From the NCBI GenBank assembly GCA_022710975.1, contig JAKLGA010000016.1, positions 124,001 through 188,000 of the forward strand: 64,000 nt of DNA. Direction: 5' to 3'. A program made the position numbers and the translations under genes. Positions 35,213 to 43,158 of this stretch are shown piece after piece. How positions within the stretch are numbered: the first letter of the stretch is position 1; each line of letters opens with the position of its first letter. The notes under the pieces were generated by a model, which worked only from the letters and a program-made list of their open reading frames with translations, searched no databases and was not told the origin of the DNA. The stretch is from Myxococcota bacterium. Lineage in GTDB: Bacteria; Myxococcota; B64-G9.

Positions 35213-36643
35213 TCACAGCGGGTAGGCGAGCGTCAGCCCGAGCAGGGTGACCAGCAGCAGCACCACCGGGGTGAGCACCAGGAAGACCAGCAGGGTGAAG
35301 CCCATCACGTCCCGGGCGCGCAGCCCGAGCAGGGCCAGCGTGGGCAGCATCCAGAAGGGCTGCACCAGGTTGGCGAGCGCCTCCCCCAGGTCGTAGACCG
35401 CCACCATCCAGCCCAGGTGCACCCGCAGGTCGTGCGCCGCGGCCATCACGTAGGGCGCCTCGATCACCCACTTGGAGCCGCCGGACGGCACGAACACGCC
35501 CAGGCCGGTGGAGTACATGGCGATCAGCGCGGGGAAGCTCTCCGGGCTGGAGATGGACACGAAGAAGGCGGCGATGCGCTCGTTCAGCCCCGTGTACACG
35601 ATCACCCCGGCGATGCCGGCGTAGAAGGGGAACTGCAGGATCACCCCCCACACGGCCGGGGTGGCCTCGCGGAAGGCGCGCATCAGTCGGGCCGGGGTGC
35701 CGTGCAGGGCGAAGCCCAGCAGCAGGAAGGCCAGGTTGATCGTGTTCAGATCGATGGCCAGCAGCGGGTCGGCGGCCGTGGCGAAGCGATCGGCCAGGTA
35801 GAGTCCGCCCACGAGCACCACCAGCGCCGTCAGCAGCGGGCTGTGCTCCAGCCACTCGCCCGGCGCGCGCGGGCGCGGCGGCCCGTCGCCCGCGGCCGGC
35901 GGGTCGAGCCGCACCCCGAGCTGGGCCGCCGTGCGCGCCCGCGGCCCGACCGGGGTCACCAGCCAGATCACCAGCAGCACCACCGCGATCTCCACCAGCA
36001 CCGAGACCAGGCTCTGCCACAGGAAGATGGTGTGCCTGAGCGGCACCAGCCCGCCGGGGACCAGGCCGCCGTGGGCGATCACCTCGCGGATGGCCGGCTG
36101 CAACGCGCCCGGGGTGGTCATCTGCAGCGCGGCCGAGCCCGACAGGCCCTGGGCCCACACGCTGCCCAGGCCCAGGAAGGAGGCGGCCGCGAGCACGCGG
36201 TAGTCGCAGCCCGGGCGGCGGCGGGCCACCTCGCGCGCCAGGATGGCGCTGAAGATCAGCGAGAAGCCCCAGTTGAGCCAGGAGGTGAGCATGGCGAACA
36301 GCGCCACCAGGACGGCGGCCCCGCGATCGGTGCGCGGCCGCCCGGCCAGCCAGGTGATCGCGCGCAGCACCGGCCGCGAGGAGGCCAGCACGTAGCCCGT
36401 GATGATCACCAGCGCCATCTGCAGGGTGAAGGGGATGAGCTCCCAGAACCCCTTGCCCCAGCTCCGCACCAGCTCCAGCGGGCCAGCCGGGGTGGCCAGC
36501 AGCCCCGCGGCGAGCACCAGCAGGGTGGCCACCAGGGCGAACACGAAGGCGTCCGGGATCCAGCGTTCGCTCCAGGCGGTGAAGCGCACCGCCAGCCGCT
36601 CCAGGCGTCCCGGCGAGCCGGGCGGGGGGATCGGATCGCTCAT
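35213..36643 (-). CDS. AtoE-like short-chain fatty acid carrier
   Basis: 476 residues with about twelve hydrophobic segments. Matches the short-chain fatty acid transporter family (TIGR00366): 'RWIPDAFVFALVATLLV' at the N-terminus, 'LTSWLNWGFSLIFSAILAREV', 'TINLAFLLLGFALHGTP', 'FVPSGGSKWVIEAPYVM' and 'YDLGEALANLVQPFWMLP'. The family moves butyrate, acetoacetate and related acids across the inner membrane. ATG 36643 has GGGAGG; a longer frame to 36694 lacks it. It ends one base from the convergent PATAN gene. The Pta/Buk fusion 12 kb away could act on the same compounds, but they are not in one operon. Confidence 0.9.
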   Translation of the reverse strand: MSDPIPPPGSPGRLERLAVRFTAWSERWIPDAFVFALVATLLVLAAGLLATPAGPLELVRSWGKGFWELIPFTLQMALVIITGYVLASSRPVLRAITWLAGRPRTDRGAAVLVALFAMLTSWLNWGFSLIFSAILAREVARRRPGCDYRVLAAASFLGLGSVWAQGLSGSAALQMTTPGALQPAIREVIAHGGLVPGGLVPLRHTIFLWQSLVSVLVEIAVVLLVIWLVTPVGPRARTAAQLGVRLDPPAAGDGPPRPRAPGEWLEHSPLLTALVVLVGGLYLADRFATAADPLLAIDLNTINLAFLLLGFALHGTPARLMRAFREATPAVWGVILQFPFYAGIAGVIVYTGLNERIAAFFVSISSPESFPALIAMYSTGLGVFVPSGGSKWVIEAPYVMAAAHDLRVHLGWMVAVYDLGEALANLVQPFWMLPTLALLGLRARDVMGFTLLVFLVLTPVVLLLVTLLGLTLAYPL

Positions 36644-36716
36644 GGCCAGGGCCTCCCGGGCTCGAGCATCCCTCGCCCGCGGGAGCCCACGCAAGGGGGC
36701 CGGCGGCAGACGCGCG

Positions 36717-36745
36717 TTGATCGCCGGGCCGGCGCGTGCTAGGGA
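36717..36745 (+). promoter_or_regulatory. Leaderless promoter for the PilZ gene at 36754
   Basis: TTGATC (36717-36722), 17 bases, TAGGGA (36740-36745) preceded by TGC. Eight bases to ATG 36754; no ribosome site. Confidence 0.55.
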
Positions 36746-36753
36746 TCCTGCCC

Positions 36754-37242
36754 ATGGCCTTCACCCTCAAGAAGCGCCGCAAGGCCCCGCGGGCGCCGCT
36801 CAACCGGCCGATCGACGTCCAGGCCGGCGGCGCGCAGCTCAAGGGCCGCGGCATCGAGGTGGGCATCGGCGGCATGTCCCTGTGGCTGGAGCAGGTGCCC
36901 GAGGCGGGGGTGGTCACGGTGACCTTCAGCCTGCCCGGCTCGGCCCGCCGCATCACCGCCATGTGCGAGCGGATGTGGTCCCGCCCGGCCGTGGGGGAGC
37001 GCCGCTCGGCCCAGCTCGGCCTGCGCTTCGTGGCGCTGTCGCGCGACGAGCGCGAGGAGATCCGCATCTACGTGACCAAGCTGGCCAGGACCTACCGCGA
37101 TCTGCACATCCTGCTGGCGATGAACGAGTGGAAGCTGGACCGCGTGCAGGAGCTGGTCCGGGTGGCCCACATCCCCGCCTTCCGCGATCTGAAGGATCTC
37201 AAGGAGAGGGTGCAGAAGGCCATGGACGGCTTCCGCCTCTAG
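36754..37242 (+). CDS. PilZ-domain protein with C-terminal helical region
   Basis: 162 residues. Residues about 8-112 are PilZ-like. The RxxxR arm is present ('RRKAPRAP'), but the second motif is altered ('EVGIGGMSL' in place of D/NxSxxG), so c-di-GMP affinity may be weak or lost. The strands 'VVTVTFSLPGSARRITAMCERMW' and 'QLGLRFVALSRDEREEIRIYV' complete the barrel. A helical tail of about 50 residues ('LLAMNEWKLDRVQELVRVA') probably docks a partner. Monocistronic, with a leaderless-type promoter; it ends 13 bases from the convergent PEGA gene. Confidence 0.85.
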   Translation: MAFTLKKRRKAPRAPLNRPIDVQAGGAQLKGRGIEVGIGGMSLWLEQVPEAGVVTVTFSLPGSARRITAMCERMWSRPAVGERRSAQLGLRFVALSRDEREEIRIYVTKLARTYRDLHILLAMNEWKLDRVQELVRVAHIPAFRDLKDLKERVQKAMDGFRL

Positions 37243-37255
37243 ATCCCCGGCGGCG

Positions 37256-38446
37256 CTAGAACTCCACCCCCAGCGCCAGGCCCGGTCCGGCGGGCAGCAG
37301 GCGCACCTGGGGCGCCTGGCCGTCCGCGGCGCCGGCCGGCTCCGGGCCCCGCGCGGCGTCCACGATGAGCAGCACCACGCCGGTCAGCACGGCCGCGCCG
37401 CCCACCCCGAAGCCGATGTCGGCGGCCAGGGCGAACTTCTGGCCGCGCTCGTACAGGTCCTGATGGCTGGCCTGCAGGTAGGGCGGCTCGCCCCCGGCGG
37501 CGGCCTCGAGCTCGTCCTCGAGCACCCACACGCGCCAGGCCAGCACCCCGGCCACGGCGCCCACGGCCAGCCCGACCCCGGTCAGCGACCACCCGGCCAC
37601 CCACAGGCTCCGATCGGGTGGAGGCGCCGGCGCCGGCGCGGGCCGGGCCGCCTCCTCGGCCTGGGCGGCCGCCTCCTTCTCGTAGGTCAGGCCCGTCAGG
37701 GCCGAGGAGATCAGATCCACCTTCACCCGGGTGATCTGCTGGAACCGCACCGGGACGTCCTCCTGGAACTCGGACAGCCCTGGCTTGGAGATGCGCAGCC
37801 GGTGCAGGCCCGGCCGCAGCCCGCCGATGGGCTCGCCCAGCGGCGAGCGCCCGGCCAGCTTGCCGTCCAGGTAGACCTCGGCGCCCTCCACCGGCACCTC
37901 GACCCGCAGGGAGCCGATCAGGCGGTCGGGCGCCGCCAGCTTGTACAGCGCCTGGCGGATGGCCCCGATCAGCAGGTCCTCCCGGCCCGACAAGGCCTCG
38001 TTGATGCGGCTGCGCTCCTGGCACGGCTGCACCGACACCAGCTTCAGGTCGAAGGTGTAGTCGTCGCCCAGCTCGCCCAGCAGCCCGGTCACCAGCAGCT
38101 CCACCCCCAGGGCCGCGCCGATGGCGCACAGGCACTGGGTCTCGCCGCCGCAGGCGGCCAGCTCGCCCTGGCCGGCCAGCAGCCGCTCGGTCTCCTCGCG
38201 CGCCTGCAACCTGAACCCGGACAGGCGGCCGGCCTCGGCCCGCAGCAGCGCCTCCAGGCGCTCGGCGGTGGGCGCGTCCATGCCCAGCGGTTTCAGGCGC
38301 CAGATGGCCAGGGAGCGCGGGCCGGCGGCGGGCGGAGCCTGGGCCGCGGGCGGAGCCTGGGCCGCGGCCGGAGCCTGGGCCCAGGAGGGCGCCCAGGCCA
38401 GGCCCGCGGCGAGGAGGCAACCGAGGCACAGCGCGCGGCGGAGCAA
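37256..38446 (-). CDS. Exported PEGA-domain membrane protein
   Basis: About 396 residues. No ATG or GTG fits; TTG 38446 is selected because GGAGGT lies 9 bases upstream and the product then opens with a signal peptide ending near 'PSWAQA'. A repetitive Ala/Pro/Gln spacer (residues about 27-45) follows. Residues about 50-200 resemble the curli-assembly/TolB-like domain that probes for family names ('RLEALLRAEAGRLSGFRL', 'LLVTGLLGELGDDYTFDLKLV'), then a PEGA domain ('GSLRVEVPVEGAEVYLDGKLAG'). Two transmembrane helices lie in the C-terminal third. It forms an operon with the KOW-like gene 28 bases upstream. Role: probably envelope or surface polysaccharide related, by inference. Confidence 0.8.
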   Translation of the reverse strand: MLRRALCLGCLLAAGLAWAPSWAQAPAAAQAPPAAQAPPAAGPRSLAIWRLKPLGMDAPTAERLEALLRAEAGRLSGFRLQAREETERLLAGQGELAACGGETQCLCAIGAALGVELLVTGLLGELGDDYTFDLKLVSVQPCQERSRINEALSGREDLLIGAIRQALYKLAAPDRLIGSLRVEVPVEGAEVYLDGKLAGRSPLGEPIGGLRPGLHRLRISKPGLSEFQEDVPVRFQQITRVKVDLISSALTGLTYEKEAAAQAEEAARPAPAPAPPPDRSLWVAGWSLTGVGLAVGAVAGVLAWRVWVLEDELEAAAGGEPPYLQASHQDLYERGQKFALAADIGFGVGGAAVLTGVVLLIVDAARGPEPAGAADGQAPQVRLLPAGPGLALGVEF

Positions 38447-38474
38447 GGCAAAGACCTCCGGTTGCGGCCCGGCC

Positions 38475-39410
38475 TCAGGTCGGGGCCAGATCCTCGAGCC
38501 TGAGCGACAGCAGCACCGGCCCCATACGGACCTTGACCGTGCCCTTGTGCCCGAGGCTCTCCACCACCCCCAGCCGGCCAGCGGCCAACCCGCGGGCGAT
38601 GCGCACCCCGTCACCGGGGCGGATCTCGCGGAACTGCTTCTCGACCTTGTCCTTGTGGACCTGGATGACCGCCTTGACCTGGTGGTGATCGTTCTGCCCG
38701 CTCCAGGCGATGAAGCGCAGCACCGGCAGGAGCGGGCGCAGCAGCCCGAGCAGCCTGTCCACCAGCCCGGGACCGGCCAGGGCGGGCTCGGCCCGCGGGA
38801 GCACCTGCCCGATCACGGTGAAGGGCTGGGCCTCGCCCAGCCCGGCCACCAGCGCCTCCACCGCGGCGCCCTGGGCGGCCGGGGCGTCCGGCGGCAGATC
38901 CTCGCCCTGCCCCACGCACACACCCGCGGGCAGCCCCTGCAGCAGGCTCCCCAGCCGCTCCGTCTCGCCGTACTTCTTGCAGCGCTCGACGGCGTTCTTC
39001 CAGTCCACCCAGGCATCGCGGTGCAGCCACAGCCCGGCCGTCAGCCCCTCCCGGTGCAGGCGCATGCCCACCGACACGTGCCTGTGGTGCGGGGCCGGAT
39101 CCAGCACGTTCTGGGCGATGCTCCGGGAGCGATCCAGGATGGCGTCCAGCGCCGCGCGGTCGCCGGCGTCGCGCTGGAAGTACAGGCACAGGTGAGAGAC
39201 GCGCTGCTGGTTGAAGACCGAGGGACGCTCGTCGGTCACGCCCATCTCCAGCCCGGCCAGCTCCTGGCCCAGGCCGGCCTCCAGGGCCTTGCCCAGGGAG
39301 CCCAGCTTGAGCTTGGCCTCCAGGCGCTCCCGGTTGAAGGCGTGGGAGGCCCACTTGCGCTCCTCGAACGCGTCGAAATCGCTGCTCGCGAAACCTTCGA
39401 ACGGTGTCAT
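38475..39410 (-). CDS. Hypothetical protein with C-terminal KOW-like segment
   Basis: 311 residues, soluble, no signal peptide. I do not recognise the N-terminal ~240 residues, which contain 'SVGMRLHREGLTAGLWLHRDAWVDWKN' split by helices. The last ~50 residues ('IRPGDGVRIARGLAAGRLGV' then 'GTVKVRMGPVLLSL') read like a KOW/SH3-type barrel, as in proteins that touch RNA or ribosomes. It starts at ATG 39410 from a promoter at 39454-39483, back to back with the PilZ-J promoter. The PEGA gene follows in the same direction. Confidence 0.7.
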   Translation of the reverse strand: MTPFEGFASSDFDAFEERKWASHAFNRERLEAKLKLGSLGKALEAGLGQELAGLEMGVTDERPSVFNQQRVSHLCLYFQRDAGDRAALDAILDRSRSIAQNVLDPAPHHRHVSVGMRLHREGLTAGLWLHRDAWVDWKNAVERCKKYGETERLGSLLQGLPAGVCVGQGEDLPPDAPAAQGAAVEALVAGLGEAQPFTVIGQVLPRAEPALAGPGLVDRLLGLLRPLLPVLRFIAWSGQNDHHQVKAVIQVHKDKVEKQFREIRPGDGVRIARGLAAGRLGVVESLGHKGTVKVRMGPVLLSLRLEDLAPT

Positions 39411-39453
39411 GCGCCCTCGCCACCCAGCCGCCGATCTCGCCCGGCGGTGAGGC

Positions 39454-39483
39454 AGTCTACCCCGCCGCCCGCGGCCCACGCAA
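39454..39483 (-). promoter_or_regulatory. Promoter for the KOW-like and PEGA genes
   Basis: Minus-strand TTGCGT (39478-39483), 18 bases, TAGACT (39454-39459). It leaves a leader of about 40 bases with a weak GCGAGGG site. Confidence 0.5.
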
Positions 39484-39500
39484 GGGCGCGGGACGGCGAA

Positions 39501-39529
39501 TTGACAAACGACCATCGTTCCCATTCAAT
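39501..39529 (+). promoter_or_regulatory. Consensus leaderless promoter for the PilZ-J / Hsp70-PATAN operon
   Basis: TTGACA (39501-39506, perfect -35), 17 bases, TTCAAT (39524-39529). The -10 box contains the ATG at 39528, so that ATG cannot be in the mRNA. Seven bases downstream lies ATG 39537, which should be the first codon of a leaderless message. Confidence 0.65.
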
Positions 39530-39536
39530 GGTGACC

Positions 39537-40706
39537 ATGAAGGCGACCTACCGCCTCGCGGGGAGCGATCGGGCAGGCGAGGTGAGAAACCTCGACACCT
39601 GCGGGGCGTTCGTGATGGGTCCGGCCGAGCCCGGCCGCCTGGTGCTGGTGCTGGCGGGCGGCGACCAGGCCCTGGCGCTCCCCGGCGAGGTGGTGGACGT
39701 CCGCCCGGAGGGGTTCGCCTTCGTGTTCGCGGCGCTCCCACCCGAGACCCTGGAGCGGCTCGACCTGCTGCTGCGGACGGGCTCCCCGGGCGCGCCGCCG
39801 GCGTCGGCTCCGCCGCCGATGGGTCTGCGGGTCGCCGGCGAGGACTGGTCCCCACCGGTGAGCGAGCCGACCCTGCACCAGTGGATACCGGAGAAGGGCC
39901 CCGTACCGCCCACCCGCGGCGAGGGCGAGTCGCGAGGCTGGCTGAGCCTGCCGACCCTGGCGCAGGACCCGGAGTCGACGCCGTCCGCCGTCCCCGCCGC
40001 GGCGCCCGCCCCGGCCGCGCCCGCGCCGGTCGCGGCGGCCCCGGCCCGCATGGCGCTCCCGGTCCGCGCGGCGGCCCCGGCCCGCGCGCCCTCCCCCGCC
40101 GCCGAGCCGCAGGGCGACGAGCGCCGCCAGCTCGAGCGCCACGAGCAGTCCATCCCGGTGGCCTTCGACAACCTGACCAGCCTGATCAAGGAGTTCACCC
40201 ACAACATCTCCTTCGGCGGCATGTTCGTGTACACGGACCGGCAGCTCGCGAAGCTGGCCAGCACCGTGGTGACGCTCATCCACCCGGTCACCGGCGAGCG
40301 CCTGAGCCTGGAGGCCCGGGTGGCGCACTGCGGCAAGGCCCCCAGCCCCGATCCGATCACCGGGACCCAGCGCTTCGGCGTGGGGCTGGAGTTCACCCTG
40401 CCGCTCGAGCGGCTCAAGCCGCTGCTGTCCAAGTTCATCAGCGCTCACCAGCCGGACGAGGCCCAGCCCGCGGTCAGCGACGTGGTCGGGGCCGCCCGGG
40501 CCGTCCTGGCCCGCGGCCAGACGGCCGCCAAGCTGCTCGGGCTGCCCGAGCAGCCGCAGGCCGCCCAGGTGCGCGCGGCCTACTTCGCGCTGGTCGATCG
40601 CTTCCACCCCGACCGCCACTACGGCAAGCTCAGCGCGGCCGAGCGCCAGGTGCTCGAGGAGCTCTTCCGCCGCCTGACCAAGGCCTACCAGGAGCTTGGA
40701 GCATGA
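39537..40706 (+). CDS. Double PilZ protein with C-terminal J domain
   Basis: About 389 residues. Residues 1-85 form a divergent PilZ-like barrel ('ATYRLAGSDRAGEVRNLDT') without the binding motifs. A Pro/Ala linker (about 85-200) follows. Residues about 200-310 are a second PilZ of TIGR02266 type with intact RxxxR ('RRQLERHEQ') and NxSxxG ('NISFGGMFV'). The last ~60 residues are a J domain: 'AAKLLGLPEQPQAAQVRAAYF' split around the family spacing, then 'FHPDRHYGKL' with the HPD tripeptide that stimulates Hsp70 ATPase. ATGA overlap with the next gene, an Hsp70, makes a chaperone pair almost certain. c-di-GMP control of the J protein is inference. Confidence 0.9.
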   Translation: MKATYRLAGSDRAGEVRNLDTCGAFVMGPAEPGRLVLVLAGGDQALALPGEVVDVRPEGFAFVFAALPPETLERLDLLLRTGSPGAPPASAPPPMGLRVAGEDWSPPVSEPTLHQWIPEKGPVPPTRGEGESRGWLSLPTLAQDPESTPSAVPAAAPAPAAPAPVAAAPARMALPVRAAAPARAPSPAAEPQGDERRQLERHEQSIPVAFDNLTSLIKEFTHNISFGGMFVYTDRQLAKLASTVVTLIHPVTGERLSLEARVAHCGKAPSPDPITGTQRFGVGLEFTLPLERLKPLLSKFISAHQPDEAQPAVSDVVGAARAVLARGQTAAKLLGLPEQPQAAQVRAAYFALVDRFHPDRHYGKLSAAERQVLEELFRRLTKAYQELGA

Positions 40707-42586
40707 GCCCGCAGGACACCAACCAGCGCCCGGTGCTCGGCATCGATCTCGGCACCACCAACTCCGTGGTGGCCAGCGTGATCGGCGGCCGCGTGCAGCT
40801 GCTCCAGGACGCCCACGGGCAGGTGCTGTTCCCCTCCGCGGTCACCCTCGGCGAGGGCGACCGGCTGTGGATCGGCCGCGAGGCGCTGGCGCTGGGCGCG
40901 GCCATGCCGGGCCGCACGGTCTACGCGGTGAAGCGCCTGATCGGCCGCTGGTACCGCGACGACGTGGTCCAGCGCGCCCGCCAGTTCTACCCCTACCGCA
41001 TCCAGGAGAACCCCTCGGGCGGCGGGGTGCACATCCTGCTGGGCGAGCGGCCCTACACCCCCGAGCAGGTCTCGGGCCTGGTGCTCAGGGAGCTGAGGGA
41101 TTCCTTCGTGCGCCAGGTGGGCGTGGCGATCGAGGACGCCGTGGTCACCGTGCCCGCCTACTTCAACCACTCCCAACGCGAGGGCACGCAGCGGGCCGCG
41201 GCCGAGGCCGGGCTCAAGGTGCTCAGGCTGCTCAACGAGCCGACCGCCGCGGCCCTGAGCCTGCCGGGCGGCTCGCCCACCGAGCAGATCGTGGCCGTGT
41301 ACGACTTCGGCGGGGGCACCTTCGACATCTCCGTCATCCGCATCGCCGGCAAGGTCTACGAGGTGCTGGCCACCGACGGCGACACCTTCCTGGGCGGCGA
41401 CGACATCGACGGGCTGCTGTGTGACGAGCTGGCCCGCTGCTTCGAGGCCGACACCGGGGTGAAGCTGCGCCACTTCCCCCTGGCCTGGTACCGGCTGCGG
41501 GACGCGGCCGAGAAGGCCAAGAAGGAGCTGAGCCACAACCCCTCCTGCTCGGTGTTCCTGTCGCGGCTGGTCGAGGAGCACGCGCTGGCGGCCGAGCTCA
41601 CCCAGGCCCGCCTGGAGGCCCTGGCCCAGCCGCTGATCGACCGCTCGCTGGCCATCTGCGATCGCACCCTCAAGGCGGCCGGCCTCACCCGGGAGCGGCT
41701 GCACAAGCTGCTGCTGGTGGGGGGCCAGACCCGCATGCCGCTCATCCGCCGCGCGGTGATCGGCTTCTTCGACCGCGAGCCCGAGCCCGGCGTCGACCCG
41801 GACACGGCCGTGGCCGAGGGCGCGGCGCGCGAGGGCGCCATGCTGCGCCAGGGCAGCGGGGCGCTGCTGCTGGACGTCACCCCCATCACGCTGGGCATCA
41901 ACATCGCCGGCAACCGCATGTACTCCATCATCGGGCGCAACACCAAGGTGCCCACCAGCCAGACGCACGTGTTCACCACCCACCGCGACCAGCAGACGCG
42001 GGCGCGCATCATCATCCTGCAGGGCGACAACCCGGTGGCCTCCGAGAACACCCGCCTGGGCGAGGTGCTGCTGGCCAACCTGCGGGGCTACGAGCGCTTC
42101 AACGCCCGCATCCAGGTGCGCTTCGACATCGACGCCAACGGCATCCTGAAGGTGTTCGCCGTCGACCAGGACTCGGGCGAGAGCCAGGCCCTGACCATCC
42201 GCGACTCCTTCAACCCCGAGGGGCGCGAGGGCGCCGAGGGCCTGGAGGACGACGACACCCTGGCGCCCTCGCCCGATCAGGCCCGGGTGACCATCTCCGG
42301 CCCATTCCGCTCCACCGAGCTGGTGGACGTGCTGTACTTCCTGCACACGAACCACAAGACCGGCCGCATCGGGCTGCGCGGCGCGTGGGGCGGGGGGGAT
42401 CTGTGGCTGCTCGACGGCCACATCACCCACGCCCGGCTCGGCGATCAGACCGGGCTCGAGGCCGCCCGGGCGCTGCTGGGGACGCCCGGCGGGGACTACG
42501 CCTTCCACGAGGACGAGGCGCCCCAGGGCCCGCCGCAGATCGAGCTGCTCTTCGAGGATCTGGTCCAGGTCCGCCCGGAGACCTGA
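40703..42586 (+). CDS. Hsp70 (DnaK-like) chaperone with PATAN domain in place of the lid
   Basis: 627 residues. The ATPase domain is complete: '[13 protein letters not shown]', '[18 protein letters not shown]', '[11 protein letters not shown]', '[13 protein letters not shown]' and '[12 protein letters not shown]'. The substrate-binding beta domain follows ('[20 protein letters not shown]', '[14 protein letters not shown]'). At about residue 510, where DnaK begins its alpha-helical lid, there is a short acidic linker and then a PATAN/DUF4388 domain ('[20 protein letters not shown]', '[20 protein letters not shown]'). The length equals normal DnaK because the lid is swapped, not added. This is clearly not the housekeeping DnaK. 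Myxococcus SglK, a DnaK homologue needed for social motility, is a possible functional analogue. Confidence 0.92.
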   Translation: MSPQDTNQRPVLGIDLGTTNSVVASVIGGRVQLLQDAHGQVLFPSAVTLGEGDRLWIGREALALGAAMPGRTVYAVKRLIGRWYRDDVVQRARQFYPYRIQENPSGGGVHILLGERPYTPEQVSGLVLRELRDSFVRQVGVAIEDAVVTVPAYFNHSQREGTQRAAAEAGLKVLRLLNEPTAAALSLPGGSPTEQIVAVYDFGGGTFDISVIRIAGKVYEVLATDGDTFLGGDDIDGLLCDELARCFEADTGVKLRHFPLAWYRLRDAAEKAKKELSHNPSCSVFLSRLVEEHALAAELTQARLEALAQPLIDRSLAICDRTLKAAGLTRERLHKLLLVGGQTRMPLIRRAVIGFFDREPEPGVDPDTAVAEGAAREGAMLRQGSGALLLDVTPITLGINIAGNRMYSIIGRNTKVPTSQTHVFTTHRDQQTRARIIILQGDNPVASENTRLGEVLLANLRGYERFNARIQVRFDIDANGILKVFAVDQDSGESQALTIRDSFNPEGREGAEGLEDDDTLAPSPDQARVTISGPFRSTELVDVLYFLHTNHKTGRIGLRGAWGGGDLWLLDGHITHARLGDQTGLEAARALLGTPGGDYAFHEDEAPQGPPQIELLFEDLVQVRPET

Positions 42587-42615
42587 GGCCGCCGGCACAC
42601 CGCCGGGCGAGCGGC

Positions 42616-42645
42616 TTGACCGTCGCGGACGGCCGGGGTGATACT
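42616..42645 (+). promoter_or_regulatory. Leaderless promoter for the 42654 lipoprotein
   Basis: TTGACC (42616-42621), 18 bases, GATACT (42640-42645); eight bases to ATG 42654. Confidence 0.55.
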
Positions 42646-42653
42646 CCCCGTCC

Positions 42654-43133
42654 ATGAGAGGCCCTCCCCTGCCCCACCCGTCCGCCCGGCTGTCCCCCCT
42701 GGCGGCGCTGGCCCTCGCGGCGCTGGCGCTGGCGGCCTGCGACTCGCGCCCGGCGCCCGGCCTGCCGGCCGAGCGGAGCTCGCTCAAGGCCGCGACCGAC
42801 GTCTTCTGGGCGCTGCAGAAGCTGGGCTTCATCGCCAGCAAGGAGCCGCCCCAGGAGCCCAGCCGCGGCTGCATGCCCAGCGAGTACCAGGCGCTCAAGG
42901 CCGACCCGCAGCGCGGCGACGCCCGTTTCAAGATCAGCGTCTTCGAGTGTCCCGACGAGGAGACGGCCCGCGCCATCGTCGAGGACGCGCGCACCCGGCA
43001 GGTGGACTCCCTGCTGCGCAACGACCACTCCGGCGGCATCCTGCAGCGCACCCGGCTGCAGATCATCGTGCGCCGCACGCAGGGCCCGGGCCAGGCGGCC
43101 GACGAGCTGATCCGGGCCCTCGAGGGCATGTGA
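42654..43133 (+). CDS. Small hypothetical lipoprotein
   Basis: 159 residues. Long signal with a Leu/Ala-rich core ending in LAAC, lipidated Cys near residue 29. The mature domain of about 130 residues is alpha/beta ('FKISVFECPDEETARAIVEDA', two Cys that may pair) with a C-terminal helix 'GPGQAADELIRALEG'. No family is recognised. It precedes the radical SAM gene by 25 bases on the same strand and probably shares its transcript. Confidence 0.75.
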   Translation: MRGPPLPHPSARLSPLAALALAALALAACDSRPAPGLPAERSSLKAATDVFWALQKLGFIASKEPPQEPSRGCMPSEYQALKADPQRGDARFKISVFECPDEETARAIVEDARTRQVDSLLRNDHSGGILQRTRLQIIVRRTQGPGQAADELIRALEGM

Positions 43134-43158
43134 GCCGCCACCAGCGAGGCTTCCGGGC

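Noticed and set aside
38330-38380. Repetitive GCGGGCGGAGCCTGGGCCGC units as a possible regulatory repeat
   Set aside because: They encode an Ala/Pro/Gln spacer after the PEGA protein signal peptide, so coding explains them.
39528-39536. ATG 39528 and GTG 39531 as starts of the PilZ-J gene
   Set aside because: ATG 39528 overlaps the -10 box and GTG 39531 is upstream of the expected transcription start; ATG 39537 fits both promoter and frame.
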